NCBI RefSeq assembly: GCF_008274585.1
Contig: NZ_VTRT01000002.1
Span: 124,001 to 188,000 of the forward strand
DNA from: Pedobacter sp. BS3
Lineage (GTDB): Bacteria; Bacteroidota; Bacteroidia; Sphingobacteriales; Sphingobacteriaceae
Direction: 5' to 3'
DNA: 64,000 nt
Part shown: in pieces, positions 39,553 to 48,525 of the stretch
Layout of the letters: every line of letters starts with the position of its first letter
Numbering within the stretch: position 1 is the stretch's first letter
Notes under the pieces: model-generated
What the model saw: the letters and a program-made list of their open reading frames with translations, nothing else
Databases searched by the model: none
What the model was told of the DNA's origin: nothing
Translations under genes and position numbers: made by a program

Positions 39553-40131
39553 TTATTTTCCATACTCCATTTCTACCAAGGTGAGGTTGATGCGGTTATA
39601 CCGGCTTAACAACGGCGCTGAGGCATTAGCGATGCGCACCCGGTATGACTGTTTTTTAGCTGAATCTGAATTGACCTTAAAAGTAGCGAAGGTCTCCGCG
39701 GCTTTGTCATAACGACCGCGGCTTGTGCCTAAGCTTTCCCAGGTTTTGCCTTTATCCTTAGATACAAATACTTCTACCTGGAAATAGCCGGGGTCTTGCT
39801 TAAAGCCGACAAAGCCTACTTTTACTGATTTGAGACCGGGGATATCAAAATCCGTGGTCACGCTTCCGGCAGGCTCTTCAGGGGTAGAAGCGGTCAGTAT
39901 ACGCGGCGCCATTGGCCTGAAATCCAGCGGTTCGCTGGGCGTTACCAGGGCATCGTCAAACGTCCAGGTTCCAAGCGGTGTATTTACTTTACCGATAGGA
40001 TAAAGCCCTTTTTTGCTAGCCTGCTCAAAGGTTTCGGTAATGGTTTTCTGCGCATAAGCGGTCATGTTAAATATCATCAGGCATAAAAACACAGATACCA
40101 TTAAGGTTATGCGTAGCGCATTATTAAACAT
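39553..40131 (-). CDS. Secreted jelly-roll-like accessory protein, paralogue A
   Basis: The protein is about 192 residues, with a signal peptide ending NMTAYAQ. The body is a beta-rich domain with VKVGFVGFKQDPGYFQVEVFVSKDKGKTWESLG and RVRIANASAPLLSRYNRINLTLVEM. This resembles the jelly-roll modules found next to secreted nucleases in Bacteroidota. The frame is open further upstream to 40296, but those 55 residues are translated intergenic repeat, so I start at the ATG at 40131. It is a paralogue of the next gene (40286-40855), with matching blocks throughout. Confidence 0.75.
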   Translation of the reverse strand: MFNNALRITLMVSVFLCLMIFNMTAYAQKTITETFEQASKKGLYPIGKVNTPLGTWTFDDALVTPSEPLDFRPMAPRILTASTPEEPAGSVTTDFDIPGLKSVKVGFVGFKQDPGYFQVEVFVSKDKGKTWESLGTSRGRYDKAAETFATFKVNSDSAKKQSYRVRIANASAPLLSRYNRINLTLVEMEYGK

Positions 40132-40189
40132 TGTTGGATTATAGTATTTTATATTTTCCTCCTCCTGCACCCTCGAAGAGGTGGATATG

Positions 40190-40250
40190 CAAGTCGCATA
40201 AAGCGCCATGTCTCCTCCGCTGGCGGGAGAATTAAAGGGGACGGTAGGAT
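40190..40250. repeat. GC-rich dispersed repeat between the paralogues
   Basis: The segment contains CTCCGCTGGCGGGAG and a GATATGCAAGTCGC stretch similar to the ACATGCAAGCGCC that follows the palindrome at 62838-62855. It accounts for the false N-terminal extension of the downstream gene. Confidence 0.5.
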
Positions 40251-40285
40251 TAAATTTCTTCATGGTTTTGTTTATAGATATTCTA

Positions 40286-40855
40286 TCATTCTTCATAAAT
40301 CAATTGTACTTCGGTGATATTGATACGGTTTAAACGGTTGGGTATAGGCTCTGAAGCATTGGCTATTTTTACACGGTAGCTACCTTTTGAGGGATTATCC
40401 AACGTAAATTCGGCAATGGTTTCTTCCACTTTGGCGGGGTCGCCGGGCTTGCTGCCTAACGATTTCCAGGTTTTGCCTTTATCGGTAGAAACCAGCACCT
40501 CCACAGCGAAAGGCCCATTATCGACTTTGTAACCGATAAAGCCAACACGTATTTTTTGCAGGCCTTTAATATCGTAGTCGGTACTTATAAAGCCGCTTTC
40601 ACTACTGCCATTGCCCGCAAGCACGCGGGGCGCTTTTGGCCGTATATCCAATTTCTGGCTGGCAGTAACCAGCGCCCCGTTAAATATCCAGTACCCGGTT
40701 GGGGTATATACCCTCGCTACAGGATACAGAGGCTTATTTTGTGCATCAAGAAAGGTTTCGAGTATTTTTTTCTGCCCGGGTTTGTTTTGAGCAAACAGCG
40801 CAGCCGCATTCATCGTAACGAACAGCAGCAGCAGGTATGTTGTCTTCATTTTCAT
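40286..40855 (-). CDS. Secreted jelly-roll-like accessory protein, paralogue B
   Basis: This 189-residue protein has a clear signal peptide (MKMKTTYLLLLFVTMNAAALFAQ). The mature part parallels paralogue A block by block: ETFLDAQNKPLYPVARVYTPTGYW, IRVGFIGYKVDNGPFAVEVLVS, YRVKIANASEPIPNRLNRINI. I do not know a characterised member. It sits nine bases after the EEP enzyme gene at 40865, so it is likely in the same transcript and could bind substrate for it. Confidence 0.78.
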   Translation of the reverse strand: MKMKTTYLLLLFVTMNAAALFAQNKPGQKKILETFLDAQNKPLYPVARVYTPTGYWIFNGALVTASQKLDIRPKAPRVLAGNGSSESGFISTDYDIKGLQKIRVGFIGYKVDNGPFAVEVLVSTDKGKTWKSLGSKPGDPAKVEETIAEFTLDNPSKGSYRVKIANASEPIPNRLNRINITEVQLIYEE

Positions 40856-40864
40856 AATATTCTG

Positions 40865-41737
40865 CTAATTTGAAAGCGTGAGCAATACGGGATAATGGTC
40901 TGAAAGGAAATCGGTATACCAGTTACGCAGCACCTCGCATTTTTTAATATGCGCTTTCAGCGGCTCATTAACCCAGATATAATCTATCCGCATGCGGCTG
41001 TCTACACCGGCTGTGGCATAGTAAGGAGTTGGGCAGGTGTATTGGAAATCGGGGTTAAACTGTTTAAGACAGTCGGTGAAACCTGCTTGTAGCATTCGTT
41101 CTATTACCGTATAATCAAATTTGCCCTTGCTGTTTACGTTTTTGCTTTTTGCCTTTACCGACCGTTCCTGCGCATCGGGATTGGCATTGTAGGCAAGACT
41201 GTCCAAAGGGGAACGTGCATTAAAATCGCCCATTACTATGGTTCTTTCATTGCCGGGCAAGGTTTGAAGCTTTTGTATAATCTTGCCTATTTCATCATAG
41301 CGTTTTTCCCAGCTAAATGGCGATAAATGCAGTACTGCTATATTATAATCGAGTATTTTGGCCATCATAAGGCCGTGGTGCAAATCTTCCTTGATACGTT
41401 GGATATTGCTGATTGGATATTTTGAGGATATACCAACGGGGAACCCACTTTTAGTATCAAAAAAAGCGGTATAACGATGACCGAATTGCCTGCATAAGTC
41501 GCTTAACGTTCCATCGTTAAATTTCGATAGTTCTTCGTAAACGATAATATCGGGCGTATCTTTTGATATCCAGGTAACAAACTTGTCTTTATAGGCCGGT
41601 GTACTCTTAAATCCTTTCAGTACATTGTAGGTCATAATTTTAAGCTCATGCCCGGCCTGCGCCCTAACGGCTACCCCGGCAAACAGGAAAACCAGTGTGA
41701 GCAGGCATAAGCGGGCGATATATAACATTTGTTTCAT
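40865..41737 (-). CDS. Secreted endonuclease/exonuclease/phosphatase-family enzyme
   Basis: The 290-residue protein has a signal peptide (ends GVAVRAQA). EEP motifs run in order: LKIMTYNVLKG, DIIVYEELSKF (metal Glu), AVLHLSPFSW, IVMGDFNARSP, RIDYIWVN and SDHYPVLLTLS. All catalytic positions are present. It is a hydrolase for phosphodiesters or phosphomonoesters outside the inner membrane. It lies between SusD and the two jelly-roll paralogues on one strand. Confidence 0.88.
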   Translation of the reverse strand: MKQMLYIARLCLLTLVFLFAGVAVRAQAGHELKIMTYNVLKGFKSTPAYKDKFVTWISKDTPDIIVYEELSKFNDGTLSDLCRQFGHRYTAFFDTKSGFPVGISSKYPISNIQRIKEDLHHGLMMAKILDYNIAVLHLSPFSWEKRYDEIGKIIQKLQTLPGNERTIVMGDFNARSPLDSLAYNANPDAQERSVKAKSKNVNSKGKFDYTVIERMLQAGFTDCLKQFNPDFQYTCPTPYYATAGVDSRMRIDYIWVNEPLKAHIKKCEVLRNWYTDFLSDHYPVLLTLSN

Positions 41738-41850
41738 TGTTGGTTCGTTTTCAGGCCTCCCCCTCCTAAAGAAGGGAGCTAACCTTTGGTTCTTCGTTTT
41801 TTGTCTTTCGTTTTCCCCTACTCCTCCCCTTTGGGGAGGTCGGGAGGGGC
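41738..41850. repeat. Intergenic GC-rich palindromic repeat
   Basis: Between susD and the EEP gene, the minus strand begins AAGCCCCTCCCGACC, contains CTCCCCAAAGGGGAG, then heptamer-like words (GAAAACG, AAAGACA, AAAAACG), and ends with GAGGGGGAGGCCTGAA. The same framework (AAGCCCC... CCAAAGG ... GAGGCCTGG) is found in frame inside the fecR gene at 47325-47393. Confidence 0.7.
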
Positions 41851-43308
41851 TTAATATCCCGGATTTTGTACCAGTGCCGGATTTTTGGCTATTTCCAGGG
41901 CCGGTATGGGATAATATAAATTATAGGGCCGCACGTTATTTGCCGCCACCGCATAATCCGGAGCTACCGATTTAATATCCTGGTAAAATGTGCCCCAACG
42001 CACAATATCCCACCTGCGGGTAAATTCACCTGCAAGCTCACGGGCACGCTCTTTGTGCAGTTCTTCCCGCATGGTAGCCTGGTCGGTAACGAGTATACCG
42101 CCAATACCAGCACGGTTACGCACCAAATCGATATAGTATTTAGCATCATCCAGCTCATCCAGTTCAATCAATGCCTCGCCCATCATTAGCAACACATCCG
42201 AATAGCGCATAAAAAGCATGTTTTTTCCACTGGCTATGTTAACAGCGTTAAAATCCCAGAATTTGGGCCCCAGCCAGGGCAGATGTTGATTTTTAGAGCG
42301 GTTAAACTCCTGCCCGTTATAGGTATAGCCCAACACGAAGGGTTTACGTTTATCGTTATCGGCATAATAGGATACCAGGCGCCGGGTTGGCTTAATAGTA
42401 CCGTAGGTAGTGGCTGTACTGCTGCCCATATCCACCCCATCGTAAAAGGTATCGTTTTTAGGAGTGGGCATGCAATAAATAAATATATTGCTGGGCCGTT
42501 GCGTGCCTGTTGCCGAATAGGTAAATTGTATTTCAAAAACAGATTCTTTACTGTTTTTTGTATTGCTGGCATCGGCATAATTGTTTAGCAAACTGTATGT
42601 ATGGCTGTCTATCACCTGCTCTGCCGCCCACCGTGCCTTCTCCCAGTTTTTATTAAACAGGGCAATGCGTGCCATCAGACCATAGGCTGCCCCCTGGGTG
42701 GCTCTACCCCTTGCGGTAAGCACCAAATCGGGTGCGTGAGTTTCCAGGTCATCCATCAATACATTACGTATAGAATCAGCACTACTGCGGGGTAATGATA
42801 GCGTATGGTTTACGGCTTCTTCAGAGGTCAAACCATAATCCCAGTAGGGTACATCGTTAAACGTGCTGGTAAGAAAATAATAGTACAGGCTCCTGAGAAA
42901 TACCGCTTCGGCAATTAAGGGCTTTTTCTCTGCATCAGACATTGGACTTTTGTTAATGGCATCGATGGCGTTATTGGCATACATAATGCCTTTGTAGGAA
43001 CTTTGCCAGATGTTTTGCCCGGCAATAGGTGTAGAGGCCGAATAGCCGAAGGCACCGGTCAGCAGCCGCGAGTCGGGCGTAACCATGAGGTCTGTTGCAC
43101 CCTCTGCCGATACAAAGAAGTTAATATCGGTGAATATATCGTACAATACGGTATAAATCCCGTTTACCGCTGCCTGGCCTTCTTCTACGGTATTGTAAAA
43201 GTTAGAGGGAGTTGCACTGTTTTTAATATTTTCGTCCAAAAAGTTAGAACAGGAACCCAGCATGGCCAAAAGAGCTAAGCATATTGCAGTTTTAAATAAC
43301 TTTATCAT
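41851..43308 (-). CDS. RagB/SusD-family outer-membrane lipoprotein
   Basis: The 485-residue lipoprotein (LAMLGSCSNF lipobox) has the SusD N-terminus FLDENIKNSATPSNFYNTVEEGQAAVNGIYTVLYD. Its TPR-rich core has AEAVFLRSLYYYFL, and the C-terminal ERARELAGEFTRRWDIVRWG is the classical SusD-like signature. It caps the SusC-type transporter encoded 24 bases upstream and binds the substrate at the surface. It ends LVQNPGY, as full-length members do. Confidence 0.95.
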   Translation of the reverse strand: MIKLFKTAICLALLAMLGSCSNFLDENIKNSATPSNFYNTVEEGQAAVNGIYTVLYDIFTDINFFVSAEGATDLMVTPDSRLLTGAFGYSASTPIAGQNIWQSSYKGIMYANNAIDAINKSPMSDAEKKPLIAEAVFLRSLYYYFLTSTFNDVPYWDYGLTSEEAVNHTLSLPRSSADSIRNVLMDDLETHAPDLVLTARGRATQGAAYGLMARIALFNKNWEKARWAAEQVIDSHTYSLLNNYADASNTKNSKESVFEIQFTYSATGTQRPSNIFIYCMPTPKNDTFYDGVDMGSSTATTYGTIKPTRRLVSYYADNDKRKPFVLGYTYNGQEFNRSKNQHLPWLGPKFWDFNAVNIASGKNMLFMRYSDVLLMMGEALIELDELDDAKYYIDLVRNRAGIGGILVTDQATMREELHKERARELAGEFTRRWDIVRWGTFYQDIKSVAPDYAVAANNVRPYNLYYPIPALEIAKNPALVQNPGY

Positions 43309-43332
43309 GTTGTTTCTGTATTAAAATCTGGT

Positions 43333-46300
43333 TTAAAATTTAAGCGACACACTCAAAGCTATCGTCCTGTTTTTAGGATAAGCGCCATCGTCTTTACGGC
43401 GTACGGTAGACGAGGAATTAGTGCTTACATCGGGGTCGTAACCATTGTATTTTGTTAGCAGGAACAGGTTGGAACCGGTAAGGTAGCAGCCCAGATTCTG
43501 CAATGCCTTAACGGGCATATTCTTTTTGCTGAAATTGTAACCCAGTCGTACAGTTGCCAGCCGTAAGTAGGAGGCATCGTGCACAAAGCGGTCTGTAGCC
43601 ACAAAATCCTGCGAATTAACCTTCGGGATATCTGAAGTCGGATTGTCCGGCGTCCACCGGTTTACCACATACCTGAATTGGTTAGGCCCGATATAGCCTG
43701 TTCCCTGCTTAAATTCCAGGGGATTATACATTTTGGCTCCCCATGAATACTGGAAAAATATATCAAGGTCAAAACCTTTGTATTTAAAGGTGTTACCTAA
43801 GCCGCCGTATATTTTCGGGTCGCTTTGCCCCAGGTACACTTCATCGGCCTCACTGAGCACGCCATCGCCGTTGGCATCTATATAACGCTGACGACCGGGC
43901 TGATAATACGAGTCTATAGAAACGTATTTGCTGCCGCCCCAATCAGTAATTTCCTGCTGCGATTTCCAGGTTCCGGCATAATTTACGCCGTATAAGCCTG
44001 ATATGGGCCGGCCTACCTCATAGGCATACATGTAATATTGCGGAGCCGAGTAATTAGGTTCAGTGGTCACCCGCGTTAACGAGCCGAGGCTTAACACCTG
44101 GTTTTTATTGGTTGAAAACGTGAAGTAGCTACTCCATTTAAACCCGGATAGCGATTGCAGGTTTACAGAATTGATAAGCAATTCTAAACCTGTATTCTGT
44201 GTTTCGCCCAGGTTAACCAAACGCGAGGTATAACCTACCTGCTGTGCCAGCTGCACATTCAGCAGCAAATCTTTGGTGATGGTGTTGTAGGCATCGAGGG
44301 TAACGGACAGCTTATTATTAGCCAGTTTAAAATCAATACCGGCATTCCATTGCGATGAGGTTTCCCAGCTTAAATTGGCATTGGGAATATTTTCCGGGTA
44401 ATAGGCTACCGGTATTGTTCCGTCTAAAATGTACCCGCTGCTGCTGGCCGTTAGTTTTGCCAGTGAGCCGTAAGCCGGTATAGCCTGGTTTCCGGATACC
44501 CCGTAGCTTAAACGTACAGATGCTTCGCTAAGCACACGTTTTAAGGGTTGCATCCAGGGCTCTTCCAGCATGGCCCATTTAAAAGCCCCTGATGGAAAAA
44601 ACGCCCATTTGTGGTTAGCCGAGAAATTGGATGCACCATCGGCACGGCCGGTTAAGGTAACATAATATTTTCTTCCATAATTATAGTTTAAACGTCCAAG
44701 TGCGGAAAGCATGGCAGACTGCCACAAATCTGATCTTACAAAAGTTTTGGAGCTTGGCGCACCCTGCATGTTGTTTTCCTCCAGTTCATCGAGCATATAG
44801 CCGCTACCACTTTGTGTTTGACTTTCAAATGTTTTTTTCTGTATTGTCCAACCGCCAAGCAGGTTTAAATTGTGGGTACTTCTCCAGCTTTTAGCATAGC
44901 TCAGAGTAGTTTCGCTTAATATGCCATTGTACCTGTTAGCATATTTGTAGGCATAACCGCCCTGCTCCAAAAATTCGCGGCGGGGCAGCGTGCTGGGCTG
45001 GTACTGATTGACATTCGCGTTGGAAACGGTATTGCTGAAAGCGGTCCTTAATTTAAGATTTTTTAAAAGCTGGTACTCCAGGAACAGGTTTGACCACAAT
45101 ACTTTACGGTATGTGATATTTTTTACGCTTTCTACCAAAGCCAACGGGCTGTTGATTACGCCACCTGCATACCAACCGGGATTCCACGACTCGAAATTGC
45201 CACCTGCATCGTAAGCATTCATTACAGGAGGCAGTGCCAGGGTAGAATTCCACCATCCGGCATTTGAACCTATATCCACTTTGTTGTTATCGGTAGCAGT
45301 ATTGGAATAGTTAATTCTTAATCCACCCTTTAATTTCATCGAAAAGGTTTTATCAAGATTTAATCTGCCCTGGTAGCGTTCAAATCCTGATGCTTTGATA
45401 ATACCCTGCTGGTTGGCATAGTTACCGGAAAAGTAATAGCGAAGCCCGGTATTTCCGCCCGAAACCGAAAGCGTATGATTTTGATAAGGAGCCCTGCGTG
45501 TTATTTCTTTGGTCCAGTTGGTGCCTTCGCCTAACGATGCCGCATCCGGATAAGGCGGATTGGTTCCTGTTGGGTTATTATTGTAATAGTTCTCATTCTG
45601 CAGTTCCGCGTATTCGGTAGCGTTCATCATATCCAGGTACCGGGGAAGTTCCGCAAACCCCATATCGGCCCTGTAATTAAATACATCTTTCCCCGGCGAA
45701 CCTTTTTTCGTCGTAATCAATATTACGCCATTAGCTCCGCGGGAACCATAAATAGCGGTTGACGAAGCGTCTTTCAATACCTGGATTGATTCAATATCCG
45801 ATGGATTGACATCGCTCAAATCGCCGGCATCAATCATACCGTCAATAACATACAGGGGTTCATTATCGGCATTAATAGAACGGGTTCCCCGAACTCTGAC
45901 TGTAGTACCGCTTCCGGGGTCACCCCCAGCCGATATTAAATCAACACCGGCAATACGCCCTTCCAGCATCTGGTCTACCCTTACTTCGGGGACCCGTTCT
46001 ATATCAGCCATTTTTACCGTGGCTACAGCTCCCGTAAGGTCTTTACGCTGTACTTCGCCATAGCCAACCACAACCACTTCATTTAATCCTGTAACCTGCT
46101 GCATCAGCTTCACATTGATTACCGAACCGCCGGTAAGCTTGCGCTCCTGGCTGACAAAACCGATGGATGTAAATACCAGTATGGCATCATTACCGGGAAC
46201 TGTAATCCGGTAATTACCGTCTTTATCTGATACCGCCGAAACCTGTGTACCCTTTACCCGGATGCTGACTCCCGGCAGGGGAATATTCTTATCATCGGTA

Positions 46301-46710
46301 ATTTTACCGGTAACCACAGTGGCTTTTACAGGCGCTTTGTCCTGCTGAGAAGGTTTTGATATAATAATGTTCTTATCAACAATATTATAATTGAGGTTTT
46401 GCCCTTTCAGGCATTTCTTCATCACCTCATTGATGTCCAGGTTTTTAACATTTAACGTTACCGGGGAGGTTCCCGCCAGCATTTCAGAGTTGTAAAAAAT
46501 ATTGTAACCACTCTGTTTCCTGATAGCTTTGAAAACATCTTCCAGCGAGGCCTGCTTCTTTACAAGGGTAATTTTTTGCGCATACGTAAACGCACTTACC
46601 TGCAGGCATGAAAACAGCACAATAGTAAAAGAGAGCTTCATTATAAATAATAGGTTCAACGGTTTGCGAAGACTAGCTCCTGCAAAAAATCGTCGTAATT
46701 TTTTGTACAT
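43333..46710 (-). CDS. SusC/RagA-family TonB-dependent transporter with STN domain
   Basis: The 1125-residue outer-membrane transporter has an N-terminal signal after a basic lead (MKLSFTIVLFSCLQVSAFTYAQ). An STN secretin/TonB short domain follows (about 55-110), then a carboxypeptidase-regulatory-like domain (about 130-210), a plug with RVDQMLEGRIAGVDLISAGG and SIQVLKDASSTAIYGSRGANGVILIT, and a 22-strand barrel to the C-terminal aromatic residue. The STN domain signals to FecR anti-sigma factors; a fecR gene lies directly upstream. It imports an oligomer together with SusD. Confidence 0.95.
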   Translation of the reverse strand: MYKKLRRFFAGASLRKPLNLLFIMKLSFTIVLFSCLQVSAFTYAQKITLVKKQASLEDVFKAIRKQSGYNIFYNSEMLAGTSPVTLNVKNLDINEVMKKCLKGQNLNYNIVDKNIIISKPSQQDKAPVKATVVTGKITDDKNIPLPGVSIRVKGTQVSAVSDKDGNYRITVPGNDAILVFTSIGFVSQERKLTGGSVINVKLMQQVTGLNEVVVVGYGEVQRKDLTGAVATVKMADIERVPEVRVDQMLEGRIAGVDLISAGGDPGSGTTVRVRGTRSINADNEPLYVIDGMIDAGDLSDVNPSDIESIQVLKDASSTAIYGSRGANGVILITTKKGSPGKDVFNYRADMGFAELPRYLDMMNATEYAELQNENYYNNNPTGTNPPYPDAASLGEGTNWTKEITRRAPYQNHTLSVSGGNTGLRYYFSGNYANQQGIIKASGFERYQGRLNLDKTFSMKLKGGLRINYSNTATDNNKVDIGSNAGWWNSTLALPPVMNAYDAGGNFESWNPGWYAGGVINSPLALVESVKNITYRKVLWSNLFLEYQLLKNLKLRTAFSNTVSNANVNQYQPSTLPRREFLEQGGYAYKYANRYNGILSETTLSYAKSWRSTHNLNLLGGWTIQKKTFESQTQSGSGYMLDELEENNMQGAPSSKTFVRSDLWQSAMLSALGRLNYNYGRKYYVTLTGRADGASNFSANHKWAFFPSGAFKWAMLEEPWMQPLKRVLSEASVRLSYGVSGNQAIPAYGSLAKLTASSSGYILDGTIPVAYYPENIPNANLSWETSSQWNAGIDFKLANNKLSVTLDAYNTITKDLLLNVQLAQQVGYTSRLVNLGETQNTGLELLINSVNLQSLSGFKWSSYFTFSTNKNQVLSLGSLTRVTTEPNYSAPQYYMYAYEVGRPISGLYGVNYAGTWKSQQEITDWGGSKYVSIDSYYQPGRQRYIDANGDGVLSEADEVYLGQSDPKIYGGLGNTFKYKGFDLDIFFQYSWGAKMYNPLEFKQGTGYIGPNQFRYVVNRWTPDNPTSDIPKVNSQDFVATDRFVHDASYLRLATVRLGYNFSKKNMPVKALQNLGCYLTGSNLFLLTKYNGYDPDVSTNSSSTVRRKDDGAYPKNRTIALSVSLKF

Positions 46711-46780
46711 TTGAATGTTAGGTTTTTATTTATTAGTTGTAAGGCAAATAATGGATAACCTGATGGGCCTAAGGGCTTAA

Positions 46781-46808
46781 AATCAGGGGCGCTGCAACGC
46801 TCCTGATT
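46781..46808. terminator. Hairpin between fecR and susC
   Basis: AATCAGGGGCG (46781-46791) pairs with CGCTCCTGATT (46798-46808) with one G-T wobble. It lies 25 bases after the fecR stop and may attenuate or end the fecR transcript before susC. Confidence 0.45.
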
Positions 46809-46832
46809 ACTTACGCTTAAGCACTTAAGTAC

Positions 46833-48131
46833 TTATGGCATAACAATTACCCTCCTTTCCAGCGATGCTTTTCCATTGTTCTCCGCCTCATCTTCTACCC
46901 GGAAATGGATAGCTCCCGTAAGTTCTATCGCCTTTAATAATTTATCTAAATCCGCGTAACGGGAGATTGTCCCGCCAAAGGTTTTTCCCGACATATCGCC
47001 CTGGTATTCTATCCTGATGTTATACCAGCGGGAAATGGTTTTCATTACTGTCCTGATATCTTCATTATTAAATACGAAGTAGCCGTTCTTCCAGGCCATA
47101 GCTTCTTCGGTATCTACTTTCCGAACAGAAATTTCAGGCTTTGCACCTGTTACTATTGCCTGTTCTCCCGGCGTTATAATTACCTGTTGTTTATGGTTTG
47201 AAACCCTTACCGACCCTTCAAGAAGGGTTGTTTTCGCAAAGGGATCATCGGCATACGCGTTTACATTAAAATGCGTACCCAACACCTCTACTTCCTGGTT
47301 GGCCGTAGCTACAATAAATGGCATCCAGGCCTCTCCAAAGGAGAGGGAGTTTGTGTTGCCGGATTTCCCTCCTTTGGGGGGATTAAGGGGGGCTTTTGCT
47401 ACTTCAAAATATGCCTCGCCCCGCAGCTCCACACGACGCTCCGCATCATTAAAGGCAACCGGGTATGTTAATGATGACGCGGTATTGAGCCATACTTTTG
47501 TACCATCGGGAAGGATAAGCTGGTAATAAGCTCCCCGCGGGGTAGTGACGGTGTTTTTCAGATTTTCAGCACTGCTTCTCATTCCCGAATTGATATATAC
47601 CAACTGACCATTTACCTGGCTTACACTTGAATTACCCTGTATGGCAACTGTTCCGTTTTGCGATTGGTCTAAAACCAGGTTTGTACCGTCCGCTAATGTT
47701 AATGTGGCCTGGCCTGCGTGCTGCCGGGACGGTTTGGGCCGGGTTTGTGTACGTGCGACATTACTTTCAGGTGAATTAACAGAAAGCGACCGGTAAAAAT
47801 ACAGACCTGCGCTAATAGCGATAACTATAACAGCCGCTGCCGCGTACCATTTGATATACCGGGATTGCTTTTTAACCGGTTTCAGTACTACATGGTGACT
47901 ATCGCGGAAGCGGGAATCACTGACGATACGCCGGTATACTTTGTCTTTGGCACTGGTATCAGCTTTTGAACTATCCAGGTCGTTCCAGAACGCTTCCATT
48001 ATCTCAAATAAAACCGGGTCTGAATCCGCCTGATGGATATAGCTGGTAAGCTCATCAAAATCCTTACGGCTGATGCTGTTTGTAGCATAACGATAAAGCA
48101 GATGTCGAAGACGTTTTTCGTTGATATTCAT
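46833..48131 (-). CDS. FecR-family anti-sigma factor with repeat-derived insertion
   Basis: This 432-residue inner-membrane regulator has a cytosolic N-terminal domain (1-90), one membrane helix at about 96-112, a periplasmic FecR domain (about 195-330, TTPRGAYYQLILPDGTKVWLNTASSLTYP) and a C-terminal DUF4974 (about 350-420, WKNGYFVFNNEDIRTVMKTISRWY). Within the FecR domain, residues about 247-269 (PLNPPKGGKSGNTNSLSFGE) are an extra segment between YFEVAK and PFIVAT, which are normally adjacent. No ECF sigma gene precedes it. It should respond to the STN domain of the adjacent SusC. Confidence 0.93.
   Translation of the reverse strand: MNINEKRLRHLLYRYATNSISRKDFDELTSYIHQADSDPVLFEIMEAFWNDLDSSKADTSAKDKVYRRIVSDSRFRDSHHVVLKPVKKQSRYIKWYAAAAVIVIAISAGLYFYRSLSVNSPESNVARTQTRPKPSRQHAGQATLTLADGTNLVLDQSQNGTVAIQGNSSVSQVNGQLVYINSGMRSSAENLKNTVTTPRGAYYQLILPDGTKVWLNTASSLTYPVAFNDAERRVELRGEAYFEVAKAPLNPPKGGKSGNTNSLSFGEAWMPFIVATANQEVEVLGTHFNVNAYADDPFAKTTLLEGSVRVSNHKQQVIITPGEQAIVTGAKPEISVRKVDTEEAMAWKNGYFVFNNEDIRTVMKTISRWYNIRIEYQGDMSGKTFGGTISRYADLDKLLKAIELTGAIHFRVEDEAENNGKASLERRVIVMP
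47325..47393. repeat. Palindromic repeat inserted in frame in fecR
   Basis: Sixty-nine bases in the plus-strand orientation contain CCTCTCCAAAGGAGAGG and CCCTCCTTTGGGGGG. They match the framework of the intergenic repeat at 41738-41850. The reading frame stays open and adds about 23 residues to a FecR domain that is otherwise continuous. Confidence 0.75.
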
Positions 48132-48525
48132 CCCTGGTTAGTACTATTTCTAAAAGCTGTTATAACTGGCTTATATAGGGAATACGGACGAGCCGGCAAA
48201 TAGGACTAGTCCCGGGAAAACTTTTTTTGCAGTAATAGTAGACAAGTGACAATGGACAAGTGACAAGTGACAATGAACAAGTGACAATGGACAATGGATA
48301 GTGGACAAGTGACAATGGAGAGATGATAATGGACAATGGATAATTGAATATTGATTTGAGAACATTAGTTTAACTACAAACGAAGGAAAAAACAGGCTCT
48401 GTTATACCGGCCGTGAAGACACGCATCTGGGCGTTGGTTAACCGTTCTCAACAAACTTGGATATTTAAATTTTTGTATTTATGGCAGATTTGGGATTGAG
48501 TCTATGACCATTTAGAATCTATCTC
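48132..48525. other. Spacer upstream of fecR, with heptamer array and dispersed repeat
   Basis: No ECF sigma gene or other ORF is seen in the 394 bases between the fecR start and the left element end. The segment holds the heptamer array at 48241-48345 and the ATACCGG/CGTGAAGACAC repeat at 48404-48422. Confidence 0.6.
48241..48345. repeat. Fifteen-unit heptamer array
   Basis: Units GACAAGT and GACAATG alternate with variants (AACAAGT, GATAGTG, GAGAGAT, GATAATG, GATAATT) in strict 7-bp register. A 64-codon minus-strand frame through it (HCPLSLVHCHLS repeats) is a by-product of the repeat, not a gene. Confidence 0.9.

Noticed and set aside
40132..40296. 55-residue N-terminal extension of paralogue A
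   Set aside because: It is read through an intergenic repeat and lacks a signal peptide; the internal ATG at 40131 gives a proper secretion signal.
48241..48345. Possible CRISPR array
   Set aside because: The period is 7 bp with no spacers, and there are no cas genes; it is a simple tandem array.
48171..48365. 64-codon minus-strand ORF with HCPLS/HCHLS repeats
   Set aside because: It is the translation of the 7-bp tandem array; three heptamers make one seven-residue period.
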